Shown: one piece after another, positions 52,340 through 61,468 of the stretch
Layout: every line of letters starts with the position of its first letter
Position numbering within the stretch: the stretch's first letter is position 1
Source: Betaproteobacteria bacterium
GTDB taxonomy: Bacteria; Pseudomonadota; Gammaproteobacteria; Burkholderiales; Casimicrobiaceae
Assembly (NCBI GenBank): GCA_016716425.1
Contig: JADJWJ010000004.1
Coordinates: forward strand, 1 to 64,000
Length of the DNA stretch: 64,000 nt
Direction: 5' to 3'
Position numbers and translations under genes: made by a program
The notes under the pieces: generated by a model
Databases searched by the model: none
Told to the model about the DNA's origin: nothing
What the model saw: the letters and a program-made list of their open reading frames with translations, nothing else

Positions 52340-53635
52340 TCAGGGAGCGGAGGTCGGCGCCGCCCTGCCGGGTGCCGGGCCCGCTTGCCGCGGTTCCCGC
52401 CTCGCCTGCGCAAGCTCGATGCCGTTCGCGCGGAAGGCGTCGTAGATCCGCCGGCTGATGGCGCTCCGGACCGCGCCGGGTCCCGCCTGCGGATCGCGCA
52501 GCGAAAACCCGACGTCGAGCGTGATGCCGAGGTCGGTGATCGCCGTCAGCAGCGCCGCCGGGGGGGCGGGCTCCGGCGCCACGCCCGGATCGGTGCGCGC
52601 GATCTCCTCCATCAGGCGCAGCGCGGCGTCCACGTCGGCGTCGTGGGCGACCGGCACCGTGACGCTCGCGCGCAGCGGCCGGCCGGCGGACGAGTGATTG
52701 AGCACCGTCGTGATCACGAGGGTCTCGTTGGGCACGATCGCGTCGACACCGTCCTGGCTGCGCACGACGACGTAGCGCGACGTCACCCGCGTCACCCGGC
52801 CGTGCCGGTTGTCGACGGTGACGAGGTCGCCCAGCCGGATCGAGCGGTCGAGCAGGATCGTGAAGCCGGCGATGTAGTTCGCGGCGAGCTTCTGCAGGCC
52901 GAGCCCGATGCCCACGCCGAGCGCGCCGCCGAACACGGTGAGCAGCGTCAGGTCGAAGCCGATCGCCTGCAGCGCGAAGAGGGCGCCGACCGCGAACAGC
53001 ACGGCGCGCAGGAACTTGGCGAGGAGGGCCTTGACGTTGCTGTCGAGCGACGTGGCGCCGAGCAGCCGTTGCTCGAGCAGGCCCGACAGCCACAGCGTGA
53101 CGACCAGCGTCAGCACGATCGCGGCGGCGCCCTTGGCGATCGTCAGCAGCGACACCGACGACCTGCCGATGGGGATCACGAGCGCGTCGATCTCCTGCGC
53201 GATCTCGGGCAGCACGCCCAGGAAGTGGAGGACGACGAAGCCCCAGATCGTGAACGAGATCGTGCGCTCCGACGTCTTGAGCCACGCCTGCTCGGCGAAC
53301 ACCTGGCGCATGAAGTACACGAGCACGCGGATCACCGCCAGCGCGAACAGCAGCGGGATCGCGATGTCGACGAAGACCGGCGCGACGCCGGCCGCCTTGA
53401 GGACGACGCGGTCGAGCGCGAGCAGCGCGAGCGCGAGCAGCGCGAACGTGACGCGCCCGACCCCGGCCTGCAGGTGCGTGTGCGGTCCGGAATCCGCCGC
53501 GCGTGCGCGCCGGTGGAGGCGGCGGTCGGCCGCCCACGCGATGCCGATGGCGAGGCCGACGAGCGCCAGGTCCAGCCAGCCCCCGGGGGAGGTCAGCGCG
53601 GCTTCGAGTTGCAGTGGTTCGACAGGAACGATCAT
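52340..53635 (-). CDS. MscS-family small-conductance mechanosensitive channel
   Basis: 431 residues. Several N-terminal membrane helices (WLDLALVGLAIGIAWAADRR, FVDIAIPLLFALAVIRVLVY) precede the MscS core: GVGIGLGLQKLAANYIAGFT (pore-lining TM3, with the Gly/Ala zipper), LLDRSIRLGDLVTVDNRHGR and VTRVTSRYVVVRSQDGVDAI. The C-terminal soluble part has VPNETLVITTVLNHSS. Extra TM helices make it larger than E. coli MscS but smaller than MscK. It opens under membrane tension. Final residues are Pro/Ala-rich. Confidence 0.92.
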   Translation of the reverse strand: MIVPVEPLQLEAALTSPGGWLDLALVGLAIGIAWAADRRLHRRARAADSGPHTHLQAGVGRVTFALLALALLALDRVVLKAAGVAPVFVDIAIPLLFALAVIRVLVYFMRQVFAEQAWLKTSERTISFTIWGFVVLHFLGVLPEIAQEIDALVIPIGRSSVSLLTIAKGAAAIVLTLVVTLWLSGLLEQRLLGATSLDSNVKALLAKFLRAVLFAVGALFALQAIGFDLTLLTVFGGALGVGIGLGLQKLAANYIAGFTILLDRSIRLGDLVTVDNRHGRVTRVTSRYVVVRSQDGVDAIVPNETLVITTVLNHSSAGRPLRASVTVPVAHDADVDAALRLMEEIARTDPGVAPEPAPPAALLTAITDLGITLDVGFSLRDPQAGPGAVRSAISRRIYDAFRANGIELAQARREPRQAGPAPGRAAPTSAP

Positions 53636-53684
53636 GGGGAATGCCGGCGGCCCGCGCCGACGGCGCGGGCAGGCGCCTACTTTA

Positions 53685-54941
53685 TCAGCGCGCGCGCTCG
53701 AGCACCGCGGCGAAGAAGCCGTCGCAGCCGTGCAGGTGCGGCAGGAGCTTCAACGTCGGGCCGGTGTCGAGGGCGATGCCGGCGCGCGCGAGCTCGACGG
53801 CGGCGTCGCCCTGCGCGAACTGCGGGTGGGCCGCGAGGAACGCGGCGACGATCGCCTCGTTCTCGTCGGGCAGCACGCTGCACGTCGCGTAGACGAGGCG
53901 CCCGCCGGGCTTCACGAGCGTGGCTGCCGAGGCGAGGATCGCCGCCTGCTTGGCCGCGAGCTCGGCCACGGCGGACTCCGGCTGGCGCCACTTGAGGTCG
54001 GGATTGCGGCGCAGCGTGCCGAACCCGGTGCACGGCGCGTCGACCAGCACGCGGTCGATCTTGCCGGCGAGGCGCTTGACCTTGGCGTCGCGCTCGTTCG
54101 CGAGGAGCTGCGGGTGCACGTTGGACAGGCCCGAGCGGGCGAGCCGGGGCTTCAGGTTCGCGAGCCGCTTCTCGACGACGTCGAATGCGTACAGCCGCCC
54201 CTGCGAGCGCATCAGCGCGCCGAGCAGCAGCGTCTTGCCGCCGGCGCCGGCGCAGAAATCGACGACCATGTCGGAGCGCCGCGGCGCGACGACGAAGCCG
54301 ACGAGCTGGCTGCCCTCGTCCTGCACCTCGAGCCGGCCGTCGGCGAGCCACGGATGCCGCGCGAGCGACGGCCGGCCCGCGATGCGGATGCCGAGCGGCG
54401 AGTACGGCGTGGCCACGGCCGGCAGGCCTTCCGCGACGAGCGCGGCCAGCGCCGCTTCGCGCGTGGTCTTGCCCGGATTCACGCGCAGGTCGAACGGTGC
54501 GGGTGCCAACCACGCGTGCGCAAGCGACGACCGCCCGGCCTCGCCGTAGGCGGCGCCGAGACGCGCCCATAACCAGTCGGGGACGTCGTGCGCGACGGCC
54601 GGTGGCAGCGGATTGGCCAGGCGCGACTTGAACGCGCGCACCCACACCGCGTCGGCGGCGTTGAGCGCGGGCTCCAGGTCGCGCAGCGAGTGGCCGAGCT
54701 CGCGCACGACGACGGCGAGCGCCAGTCGGCGTGGCTCCTGCGACTCGGCGAGCGCCTCGAGCGAGCGCTGCCGACGCAGCAGCGCGAACACGCCGTCGGC
54801 GACGAACGCGCGGTCGCGCTGGCCCATGGCCGGATGCGCGCGGAAGAACGCGGACAGACCGGTGTCGGCCGGCGTGTCGAAGCGGCGCACGCGCTCGATC
54901 GCGGCGGCGAGCGTGGCGAGCTGGTTCGCGCGCAGCGTCAT
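53685..54941 (-). CDS. RsmB/NOP-family 16S rRNA m5C methyltransferase-like protein
   Basis: 418 residues, SAM-dependent. SAM loop SDMVVDFCAGAGGKTLLLGA, VEKRLANLKPRLARSGLSN, the catalytic PCTGF in VLVDAPCTGFGTLRRNPDLK, and VYATCSVLPDENEAIVAAFL (second catalytic Cys in TCSV). The N-terminal NusB-like part (about residues 1-150) is helical. E. coli RsmB modifies C967 of 16S rRNA; this paralogous group in Betaproteobacteria is often annotated only as RsmB/NOP. Start overlaps the DUF3108 stop by 4 nt (ATGA). Confidence 0.91.
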   Translation of the reverse strand: MTLRANQLATLAAAIERVRRFDTPADTGLSAFFRAHPAMGQRDRAFVADGVFALLRRQRSLEALAESQEPRRLALAVVVRELGHSLRDLEPALNAADAVWVRAFKSRLANPLPPAVAHDVPDWLWARLGAAYGEAGRSSLAHAWLAPAPFDLRVNPGKTTREAALAALVAEGLPAVATPYSPLGIRIAGRPSLARHPWLADGRLEVQDEGSQLVGFVVAPRRSDMVVDFCAGAGGKTLLLGALMRSQGRLYAFDVVEKRLANLKPRLARSGLSNVHPQLLANERDAKVKRLAGKIDRVLVDAPCTGFGTLRRNPDLKWRQPESAVAELAAKQAAILASAATLVKPGGRLVYATCSVLPDENEAIVAAFLAAHPQFAQGDAAVELARAGIALDTGPTLKLLPHLHGCDGFFAAVLERAR

Positions 54942-56128
54942 TGGCCGGTCATCGTCGGGAACGTCGCGGCAGGCTGCGGCTGTGCGATGTCCTGCACCGC
55001 GGGCGCCCCGCTCGCCGCGCGCTCGGCGCGGCTCGGCATCCGCAGTTCGTCGCCGCCGGACGCGCCCGCGACCTCGTCGACGCGGATGGCGTCGAGCACG
55101 GCCTCGATCGTGCCGCGCTCGCTGTTCACGACACGGATCTTCACCGGGATGTAGCGCAACGTCGGCGCGACCCAGACGTACGCGTCGGTCTTGCCGTCGT
55201 CGCTGCGGCGGTGCCAGCGCTCGGCCTCGACCGTCCCCTGCGACCACTCGATCGGTTCCGTGTCCTCGCGCGAGATCGTGTAGCGGAACAGCCGGCGTGG
55301 CGTGGCCACCGTGACGGTCACCGCGCGCTCGACCGGCGGCGTGAAGTAGTACTGCCACATCAGCGACAGCGGGTCGAACGTCGGCAGGTCGAGCGGCGCC
55401 GTCTTGTTGTCGTGCATCGTCACGATTCCGGCCTCCCAGTCGAACACTGCCGTCTCCACGCGGTCGGGGCCGCCGCGCTCCACCCGCATCGACAGCGGCT
55501 GCAGTCCGTCGTCGGTGATCAGGCCGCGGCTCTCCACCTTGCCCTGCCCGCGCAGTACCAGCGCGGCGAGTCCGCGCGCCTCGCCGATGGTCGCGATCCG
55601 GTAGCGGTGATCGGCGTGCTCGAAGCGGTAGACGGCCTCGCCGATCAGGAACCCGCGGGTGCCGAGAAACACCTTGTACGCGAGATCGACGCGCGGCGGC
55701 AGCGTCTTGACGTCGGTGGCCGCGCCGGGGACGACTTCCGCGTCGGCCCCGGGCGCGGCAGCGGCGTCGATCGCGGGCGCCGGCGTGGCCGGTACGGCGT
55801 CCATTTCCGGTGCCGGGACGTCGCCGGTCGCCGCGGGCTGCGGTGCCGCGACCGGTGACGCGCGCCGCGGCTTCGGCTTCGGCGGCGCCGGGGTCGGCGC
55901 GGCCACAGCGGGCTTCGGCGGCGGCGGCAACTCGGTGAGCGTCGCCGTCAGCGGCGTCGCGTCCGGATCGGGCGGCGGCGCGACCGGCCAGAGCGTGATC
56001 GCAACGTGGACGGCGAGCGACAGCGCGAGCGCCGCCGCCAGCACCTGCCGCGTGCGGCCGCCCGCACGCGCCTGCGCCTGGCGCAGAAGCGACGCGAGCG
56101 GAAGCGGGGCGGTGGCGGCAGTGGTCAC
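54938..56128 (-). CDS. DUF3108 domain protein with N-terminal membrane anchor
   Basis: 396 residues. A single membrane helix (QVLAAALALSLAVHVAITLW) is followed by a long Pro/Ala-rich periplasmic spacer and a C-terminal DUF3108 domain: VDLAYKVFLGTRGFLIGEAV, YRFEHADHRYRIATIGEARG, VFDWEAGIVTMHDNKTAPLD and WHRRSDDGKTDAYVWVAPTL. The TonB-like layout (short cytoplasmic tail, one TM helix, PxP spacer) is notable, but no TonB C-terminal signature was seen. Function unknown. GTG start. Confidence 0.87.
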   Translation of the reverse strand: MTTAATAPLPLASLLRQAQARAGGRTRQVLAAALALSLAVHVAITLWPVAPPPDPDATPLTATLTELPPPPKPAVAAPTPAPPKPKPRRASPVAAPQPAATGDVPAPEMDAVPATPAPAIDAAAAPGADAEVVPGAATDVKTLPPRVDLAYKVFLGTRGFLIGEAVYRFEHADHRYRIATIGEARGLAALVLRGQGKVESRGLITDDGLQPLSMRVERGGPDRVETAVFDWEAGIVTMHDNKTAPLDLPTFDPLSLMWQYYFTPPVERAVTVTVATPRRLFRYTISREDTEPIEWSQGTVEAERWHRRSDDGKTDAYVWVAPTLRYIPVKIRVVNSERGTIEAVLDAIRVDEVAGASGGDELRMPSRAERAASGAPAVQDIAQPQPAATFPTMTGQ

Positions 56129-56206
56129 GGGGGTTGCGTAGCGCGTGCTGCGCGGCGGTCGCGCCGCGCGTCAGTCCCTGCGGGGCGTCCCGAGGGATTG
56201 ACCTGC

Positions 56207-56238
56207 TGGCAGCGAGCGTGCGGGCCGCTTCATCCTAT
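56207..56238. repeat. Second dispersed repeat, copy 3
   Basis: GCAGCGAGCGTGCGGGCCGC then TTCATCCTATCG. Lies upstream of DUF3108, close to a REP copy. Confidence 0.5.
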
Positions 56239-56270
56239 CGAGAATTGCGGAAATGCATGACAGGTACTCC

Positions 56271-56345
56271 GTCGTTCCCGCGAAAGCGGGAACCCAGCGG
56301 CTTTCCTCTCACGACACTTGGTCCCCGCCTCCGCGGGGACGACGG
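56271..56345. repeat. REP-like palindrome, copy 11
   Basis: GTCGTTCCCGCGAAAGCGGG and GGTCCCCGCCTCCGCGGGGA, between DUF3108 and purN. Confidence 0.86.
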
Positions 56346-56381
56346 TTGTCGTGTGCGCGCGGCCGCCGAATTCCCCGACGA

Positions 56382-57041
56382 TCATTGGTCCGGCCGCGGT
56401 ACGGCGAGGACGGCGTCGCCGTCGGCGCGCTCGCCGGCGACGCGTACCTGCCGGTCGGCGACGGCGAGGCGCCCAGCGCAGTACCAGCGTACGACCGCCG
56501 GCAGCAGCGCATGTTCCGCAGCCAGCACGCGCGCCGCGAGTACGCTCTCGTCGTCGCCGGGCAGCACCGGCACCGCCGCCTGCGCGACGATGGGGCCGAC
56601 GTCGACGTCCGGCGTCACGAAGTGCACGGTGCACCCGTGGATGCGCGCGCCGTCCGCCAGCGCGCGGCGGTGCGTGTGCAGGCCCGGATAGGCGGGCAGC
56701 AGCGACGGGTGGATGTTGATCAGCCGGCCGTCGAAGCGCCGCACGAACGCGGCGCCCAGCACGCGCATGAAGCCCGCCAGCACGACCAGGTCCGGCGCGC
56801 ACGCATCGACGGCGTCGGCGAGCGCCGCGTCGAACGCGTCGCGCGCGGCGAACGCCCGGTGGTCGAGCACGCGCGTCGGCACGCCGTGCGCGGCGGCGAT
56901 CGCGAGGCCGCGCGCGTCGGCGCGATTCGAAACGACGGCGACGACGGCGCCGCCCAGCGTGCCGGCCGCCATCGCCGCGAGCAGCGCCTCCAGATTCGAG
57001 CCGCGGCCCGAGATCAGCACGCAGATGCGGCGCATGGTCAT
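56382..57041 (-). CDS. purN: Phosphoribosylglycinamide formyltransferase
   Basis: Purine synthesis: transfers a formyl group from 10-formyl-THF to GAR. 219 residues, usual length. ICVLISGRGSNLEALLAAMA, VVSNRADARGLAIAAAHG, PDLVVLAGFMRVLGAAFVRR, INIHPSLLPAYPGLHTHRRA (catalytic Asn and His), GCTVHFVTPDVDVGPIVAQA (catalytic Asp in DVG). ATG codons at 57041 and 57035 are both possible. Downstream of purM on the same strand with a REP copy between. Confidence 0.95.
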   Translation of the reverse strand: MTMRRICVLISGRGSNLEALLAAMAAGTLGGAVVAVVSNRADARGLAIAAAHGVPTRVLDHRAFAARDAFDAALADAVDACAPDLVVLAGFMRVLGAAFVRRFDGRLINIHPSLLPAYPGLHTHRRALADGARIHGCTVHFVTPDVDVGPIVAQAAVPVLPGDDESVLAARVLAAEHALLPAVVRWYCAGRLAVADRQVRVAGERADGDAVLAVPRPDQ

Positions 57042-57090
57042 CGTCAGCGCGTTGGCGCCGCGCAGGGAGGCCATGCCGAAGCAACCACCG

Positions 57091-57166
57091 CCGTCATTCC
57101 CGCGCAAGCGGGAATCCAGCGTCGTCCGGCGAACGACGCTGGGTCCCCGCTTGCGCGGGGACGACG
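57091..57166. repeat. REP-like palindrome, copy 12
   Basis: GTCATTCCCGCGCAAGCGGG and GGTCCCCGCTTGCGCGGGGA, in the purM-purN spacer. Confidence 0.85.
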
Positions 57167-57232
57167 CGAATCGTGTGGGTGTCGTCGATCATGTTCGGGC
57201 TTCCCCTGCTGCGGCAGGTACGTGTCCCGCCG

Positions 57233-58279
57233 TCAGACGACGACGGTCGGCGGCTCGCCGGGCGGCTGCGCGACGATTCCGCCGATGGGCAGCGCGCGCT
57301 CGCCGGCAGCGGCGAGCCGCGCGATCGCGCGTTCCGCGTACCCGGCGCCGACGACGACGACCATGCCGATGCCGCAGTTGAACACGCGGTGCATCTCGTC
57401 GTCGGCGACGTTGCCGTGCCGCTGCAGCCAGTCGAAGATCGCGGGCCGCGTCCACGCCGCGCGCGCGAGGCGGGCCTGCAGCCCGGCCGGCAGCACGCGC
57501 GGCACGTTCTCGAGGAGGCCGCCGCCGGTGATGTGCGCGATGCCCTTGACCGGCAGCTCGTGCAGCAGCGCCAGCATCGGCTTCACGTAGATGCGCGTGG
57601 GGGCCATCAGCGCGGCGCCCAGCGTCGTGTTCTCGAACGGCGCGGCGAGGTCGGCGCCGCTCGCCTCGACGATGCGCCGGATCAGCGAGAAGCCGTTCGA
57701 GTGCGGCCCCGACGACGCCAAGCCCAGCACCACGTCGCCGGCGGCGATGCTGCGGCCGTCGACGATGGCGGACTTCTCGACGACGCCGACCGCGAAGCCG
57801 GCGAGGTCGTACTCGCCGTCGACGTACATGCCCGGCATCTCGGCGGTCTCGCCGCCGATCAGCGCGCAGCCCGCCTGCTCGCAGCCGGCGGCGATGCCAC
57901 GGATCACGTCGGCGGCGACATCGACGTCGAGCCGGCCGCACGCGAAGTAGTCGAGGAAGAACAGCGGCTCGGCGCCCTGCACGACCACGTCGTTGACGCT
58001 CATGGCGACCAGGTCGATGCCGACGGTGTCGTGCTGCGCGAGCGCGAACGCGAGCTTCAACTTGGTGCCCACGCCGTCGGTACCGGCAACGAGCACCGGC
58101 TCGCGGAAGCGCTTGCCGATTTCCACGAGCCCGCCGAAGCCGCCGATGCCGGCCAGCACCTCCGGCCGCATCGTGCGCTTGGCGAACGGCTTGATGCGCT
58201 CGACCAGCGCGTCCCCGGCGTCGATGTCGACGCCGGCGTCGCGATAGGAAAGGCGCTGCGGGGGCTCGGGAGGGGACAT
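57233..58279 (-). CDS. purM: Phosphoribosylformylglycinamidine cyclo-ligase
   Basis: AIR synthetase of purine synthesis, 348 residues. LSYRDAGVDIDAGDALVERI, VLVAGTDGVGTKLKLAFALA (ATP-binding), HDTVGIDLVAMSVNDVVVQG, LIGGETAEMPGMYVDGEYDL, ASSGPHSNGFSLIRRIVEAS and HITGGGLLENVPRVLPAG are all as expected. ATG 58279 with GGAGGG-rich sequence upstream. The divergent AI-2E-type gene starts 160 nt away. Confidence 0.96.
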   Translation of the reverse strand: MSPPEPPQRLSYRDAGVDIDAGDALVERIKPFAKRTMRPEVLAGIGGFGGLVEIGKRFREPVLVAGTDGVGTKLKLAFALAQHDTVGIDLVAMSVNDVVVQGAEPLFFLDYFACGRLDVDVAADVIRGIAAGCEQAGCALIGGETAEMPGMYVDGEYDLAGFAVGVVEKSAIVDGRSIAAGDVVLGLASSGPHSNGFSLIRRIVEASGADLAAPFENTTLGAALMAPTRIYVKPMLALLHELPVKGIAHITGGGLLENVPRVLPAGLQARLARAAWTRPAIFDWLQRHGNVADDEMHRVFNCGIGMVVVVGAGYAERAIARLAAAGERALPIGGIVAQPPGEPPTVVV

Positions 58280-58438
58280 GGCGGGAGGGCGATCCGGTGG
58301 CGCGCCGGCATGGAGGCGGGCGGCGACCGCGGTGGCTGTGCCGCGCGCGCCGGTCAAGGCTCTACAATCCGGTACCCGCCGGGCTGGCGCGTGCCGCCTG
58401 CGGGGACATCTCGTGAACGCGCCGGATTCTACCGGAAA

Positions 58439-59596
58439 ATGACCCCGCCCCCGCCGCCCGCGCCGGATTCCGAGCCGCCGTCGCGTCCCGCGGATTCCGC
58501 CGCCGCCGACGCGCCGCCGGCGCGACCCGCGCGTCGGCCGCTGACGTTGCGCAATTACGCGTGGATCGCGGGCGCCGCGCTCGTCGTCGTCCTCGCGTTG
58601 CGGTTTCTGGGCCCGGTGCTGACGCCGTTCCTGATCGGCGCGATCCTGGCGTACCTCGGCACCCCGATCGTCACCTGGGCCGCGGGCCGGGGCGTGCCGC
58701 GCGCGCTCGCGACCACGCTGGTCGTCGCGCTCTTCGGACTTCTGCTGCTCGCGCTGTTCCTCGTGCTGGTTCCGTTGGTGCAGGCGGAGGTCATGCTCGC
58801 CGCGCGCCGCCTGCCCGATCTCGTGGCGCAGGCCACGGCGCAGGTCGCGCCGTGGCTGCAGCAGCACTTCGGCGTGACGCCTTCGTTCGACCTCGAATCG
58901 CTGAAGTCGCTGGTCAGCGAGAACATGGACGACGCGCGCGACCTCTCGCTGCGGCTGCTGTCGGGCGTGACCGCGGGTGGTCTCATCGTCGTGTCGATCC
59001 TGGTGAACGTCGTGCTGATCCCGGTCGTCATGTTCTACCTGCTGCGCGACTGGGACATGATCGCGGAACGGCTCGACACGCTGGTGCCGCGCGCCTGGCA
59101 CGCCAAGGTACGCACGATCGTGGTCGACATCGATCGCGTGCTGGCCGAGTTCCTGCGCGGCCAGCTCGCGGTGATGCTGGTGCTGGCCGTCTACTACGCG
59201 GCGGCGCTGTGGCTCGCCGGCCTCGACCGCGCGCTCGCGATCGGGCTGCTCACCGGGCTCCTCGTCTTCATTCCGTACGTGGGCTTCGGGCTCGGATTGA
59301 TCCTCGGGGTCATCGCCGCGCTGCTCCAGTGGTCGGGCTGGCCGGGCTTCCTCGCCGTGCTCGCCGTGTACGGCGTCGGGCAGCTCGTCGAGGGGTACGT
59401 GCTGGTCCCGTACCTCGTAGGCGACCGGATCGGACTGCACCCGCTGGCCGTGATCTTCGCGCTGCTCGCCTTCGGGCAGTTGTTCGGGTTCGCGGGTGTG
59501 TTGCTCGCGCTGCCCGTGTCGGCCGCGCTGCTGGTGGGATTGCGGCACCTGCGGGCGGCGTACCTCGAATCGCCCGTGTACCGCGGCACGCATTAG
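58439..59596 (+). CDS. AI-2E family membrane permease (YdgG/PerM-like)
   Basis: 385 residues with seven to eight membrane segments. After a Pro-rich cytoplasmic N-terminus come YAWIAGAALVVVLALRFLGP, LGTPIVTWAAGRGVPRALAT, LIVVSILVNVVLIPVVMFYL, LLRDWDMIAERLDTLVPR, and LTGLLVFIPYVGFGLGLILG, then QLVEGYVLVPYLVGDRIGLH. This is the AI-2E transporter/PerM layout. Despite the family name, most members have not been shown to export AI-2. It lies upstream of hda, a pairing common in Betaproteobacteria. Confidence 0.92.
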   Translation: MTPPPPPAPDSEPPSRPADSAAADAPPARPARRPLTLRNYAWIAGAALVVVLALRFLGPVLTPFLIGAILAYLGTPIVTWAAGRGVPRALATTLVVALFGLLLLALFLVLVPLVQAEVMLAARRLPDLVAQATAQVAPWLQQHFGVTPSFDLESLKSLVSENMDDARDLSLRLLSGVTAGGLIVVSILVNVVLIPVVMFYLLRDWDMIAERLDTLVPRAWHAKVRTIVVDIDRVLAEFLRGQLAVMLVLAVYYAAALWLAGLDRALAIGLLTGLLVFIPYVGFGLGLILGVIAALLQWSGWPGFLAVLAVYGVGQLVEGYVLVPYLVGDRIGLHPLAVIFALLAFGQLFGFAGVLLALPVSAALLVGLRHLRAAYLESPVYRGTH

Positions 59597-59681
59597 GCCA
59601 GGACGGAATGGCCGCCTCGCTCGCTGTGCCCCGGGGGGCCGGGCCCGTCCCCGTCCCCCGCGGCTGCCCATCGGTAGTGAA

Positions 59682-60374
59682 GTGGAACAGCTGACATTCG
59701 ACCTCGCGGCGGCCGAAGCCCCTTCGTTCGCGAACTTCGTCGCGGGCAGCAATGCGGAGGCGGTCGCGGCGCTCGCCCGCGTCGCGGCCGGGGAGATGGC
59801 CGAGACGGCGGTCCTCGTGTGGGGCCCTCCCGGCGCCGGCCGGACCCACCTGTTGCGCGCGAGCGTCGCCGCCGCGGCACCGGGCCGGCACGCCGAGTTC
59901 CACGCCGACGCCGCGAGCGCGCCGGCCGAGCCGCCGGAGCCCGGGGCGCTCGTCGCCGTCGACGACGTCGACCGTGCCGATCCTGCCGCCCAAGCCCGGC
60001 TGTTCACGCTGTTCAACGGCTTGCAGGCGACCGGCGGACAGCTGCTGGCGGCGGCCGCCGTTCCCCCGTCGCGGCTGCCGCTGCGCGACGACCTGCGCAC
60101 GCGGCTGGGCTGGGGGCTCGTGTACGAAGTGGCGCCGCTGGCGGATGCCGACAAGCCGGCGGCGCTTGCGCGGTTCGCCGCCGAGCGCGGGTTCCGGCTC
60201 GGCGACGACGTGATCGCCTACCTGCTGGCCCACGGTCGCCGGGACATGCCGTCGCTCGTCGCGACGCTGACCGCCCTCGACCGCTTCGCGCTCGCGGGCA
60301 AGCGGCAGGTCACGGTGCCCCTGCTGCGCGAGTGGTTGCAACAGGAAATCGCGCTGCGGCCGCGCGAGCCCTGA
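59682..60374 (+). CDS. hda: DnaA regulatory inactivator Hda
   Basis: Acts with the sliding clamp to stimulate ATP hydrolysis by DnaA and limit re-initiation. 230 residues from GTG. The clamp-binding motif is N-terminal (EQLTFDL), then AAA+ Walker A VLVWGPPGAGRTHLLRASVA, Walker B-like ALVAVDDVDRADPAAQARLF, and the sensor region DDLRTRLGWGLVYEVAPLAD. LLAHGRRDMPSLVATLTALD and FALAGKRQVTVPLLREWLQQ follow. The DnaA DNA-binding domain is absent, so it is Hda rather than DnaA. Confidence 0.92.
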   Translation: MEQLTFDLAAAEAPSFANFVAGSNAEAVAALARVAAGEMAETAVLVWGPPGAGRTHLLRASVAAAAPGRHAEFHADAASAPAEPPEPGALVAVDDVDRADPAAQARLFTLFNGLQATGGQLLAAAAVPPSRLPLRDDLRTRLGWGLVYEVAPLADADKPAALARFAAERGFRLGDDVIAYLLAHGRRDMPSLVATLTALDRFALAGKRQVTVPLLREWLQQEIALRPREP

Positions 60375-60891
60375 GCAGGAGCACGCCGCACCGGCGGGGC
60401 CTCGGCAACGCCATGCCACTGTTGCAAAAAAGTCCCGGGCAGCCCCCCGCATCCGCCGCCGGCGCAGATTTTCCGCCTAGTACATTGATTGTTCAGGTAA
60501 AATGCCGGCAGGCCCCGTGGTCGAGCGGTTGCGCTGTTGTCAACCGGGCGTGTTGCGCGCCCGTTAAGGGCACACGGCACGGGAAACCGATGTCGGTTGT
60601 TCGCTGTTCCAGCAGGGATCGACCGGATGATGCAGTTGTTTGCGGCACTGGAAGCGGCGGCGTTTTCGGCCGCAGCAACCGCGGAAGGCGCCGCCGCCAC
60701 GACGGCAGCGTAGGCGCATGCGCGCACACGTCCGCGGCACGGGCGAGCCTCACCGGAACGACGAAGACAAACCAGAAGAAGGCCACGAAGTCGCAAGTCG
60801 GCGACCCACTTGACCAAGACCACTCCGAAGCCCACGATATAAAAATTAGCGGTACCCACCTGTCCAACCCGAAACCACAGAGGATCGTCAA
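60375..60891 (+). other. Long intergenic region upstream of the Ala/Lys-rich secreted protein
   Basis: 517 nt with no gene of normal length. Notable features: a GTTAAGG and several short hairpins between 60520 and 60600 (for example ACCGA-TG-TCGGT), a 28-codon ORF (60627-60713), and a TTGACC at 60810 ahead of an A+T-rich GATATAAAAATT near 60836, which may hold the promoter of the next gene. I could not match it to a known RNA family. Confidence 0.4.
60627..60713 (+). CDS. Possible 28-residue small ORF
   Basis: ATG-ATG-CAG start with AGGG about 12 nt upstream, coding MMQLFAALEAAAFSAAATAE and an Ala/Thr tail before TAG. Ala-rich composition is expected by chance in G+C-rich DNA, so evidence is weak. 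Confidence 0.2.
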   Translation: MMQLFAALEAAAFSAAATAEGAAATTAA

Positions 60892-61308
60892 ATGAACAAG
60901 CTTCTCGTTGCACTGATCGCCGGCGCGTTCGCCAGCGTCGCCGCCGCCCAGACTGCCCCCGCCAAGCCGACCGCGCAGGAGCGGCAAGCGGACGTCAAGG
61001 CCGCGACCCAGGCCGGCTCCGGCAGTTCCGCCAGCACGCAGGCGACCGCCGAGCAGCAAAAGGCGAACGTCAAGGCGTCGAAGGAAACCGCCAAGATGAC
61101 GACGCAGGAAAAGAACGCGGCCATCAAGGCCTCGAACAAGGCGATGATCAACCCGGACAACCCGTCGGGCAGCGTGGCCGGCACCGCCGCGCAGCAGAAG
61201 GCCAACGTGGCCGAGTCGAAGGGCACCCCGAAGGCGAACGTCGACCTGAAGACCAAGGAAGGCCAGAAGAAGCTCGACGAAGGCCTGAAGAAGGCGTCGA
61301 CGCCGTAA
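60892..61308 (+). CDS. Small secreted Ala/Lys-rich protein of unknown function
   Basis: 138 residues with a Sec signal peptide (MNKLLVALIAGAFASVAAAQ). The mature part is hydrophilic, low-complexity and repetitive: AEQQKANVKASKETAKMTTQ and AAQQKANVAESKGTPKANVD share QQKANV, and QEKNAAIKASNKAMINPDNP lies between. No cysteine after the signal. It resembles small periplasmic or cell-envelope proteins seen as unnamed genes in Burkholderiales. AGAGGATC lies just upstream of the ATG, and a strong terminator follows, so it is probably a single-gene unit with high expression. Confidence 0.82.
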   Translation: MNKLLVALIAGAFASVAAAQTAPAKPTAQERQADVKAATQAGSGSSASTQATAEQQKANVKASKETAKMTTQEKNAAIKASNKAMINPDNPSGSVAGTAAQQKANVAESKGTPKANVDLKTKEGQKKLDEGLKKASTP

Positions 61309-61334
61309 GTATCCGGCGCTTGCAGCAACACCGG

Positions 61335-61368
61335 GAAGGCAGGGCGTACGCGCCCTGCCTTCTTCGTT
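61335..61368 (+). terminator. Intrinsic terminator after the Ala/Lys-rich protein gene
   Basis: GAAGGCAGGGCG-TACG-CGCCCTGCCTTC, a perfect 12-bp stem, then TTCGTTT. Confidence 0.85.
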
Positions 61369-61468
61369 TGGGCAGCCGGATGCGCCGCGGCACGCGCCAC
61401 CTTGATCGCATGCGCTCCGAGGGCCACCGCGCGGGGGGCCACCGAGCGAGCCGCGCGAGGGCAACCCA

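Noticed and set aside
57233..60154. A 973-codon minus-strand frame ending in purM
   Set aside because: Only the last 348 codons are PurM; the upstream part is antisense to the AI-2E and hda genes.
60520..60600. tRNA-like string GGCCCCGTGGTCGAGCGGTT
   Set aside because: No anticodon arm, T-loop or CCA-compatible acceptor pairing could be drawn.
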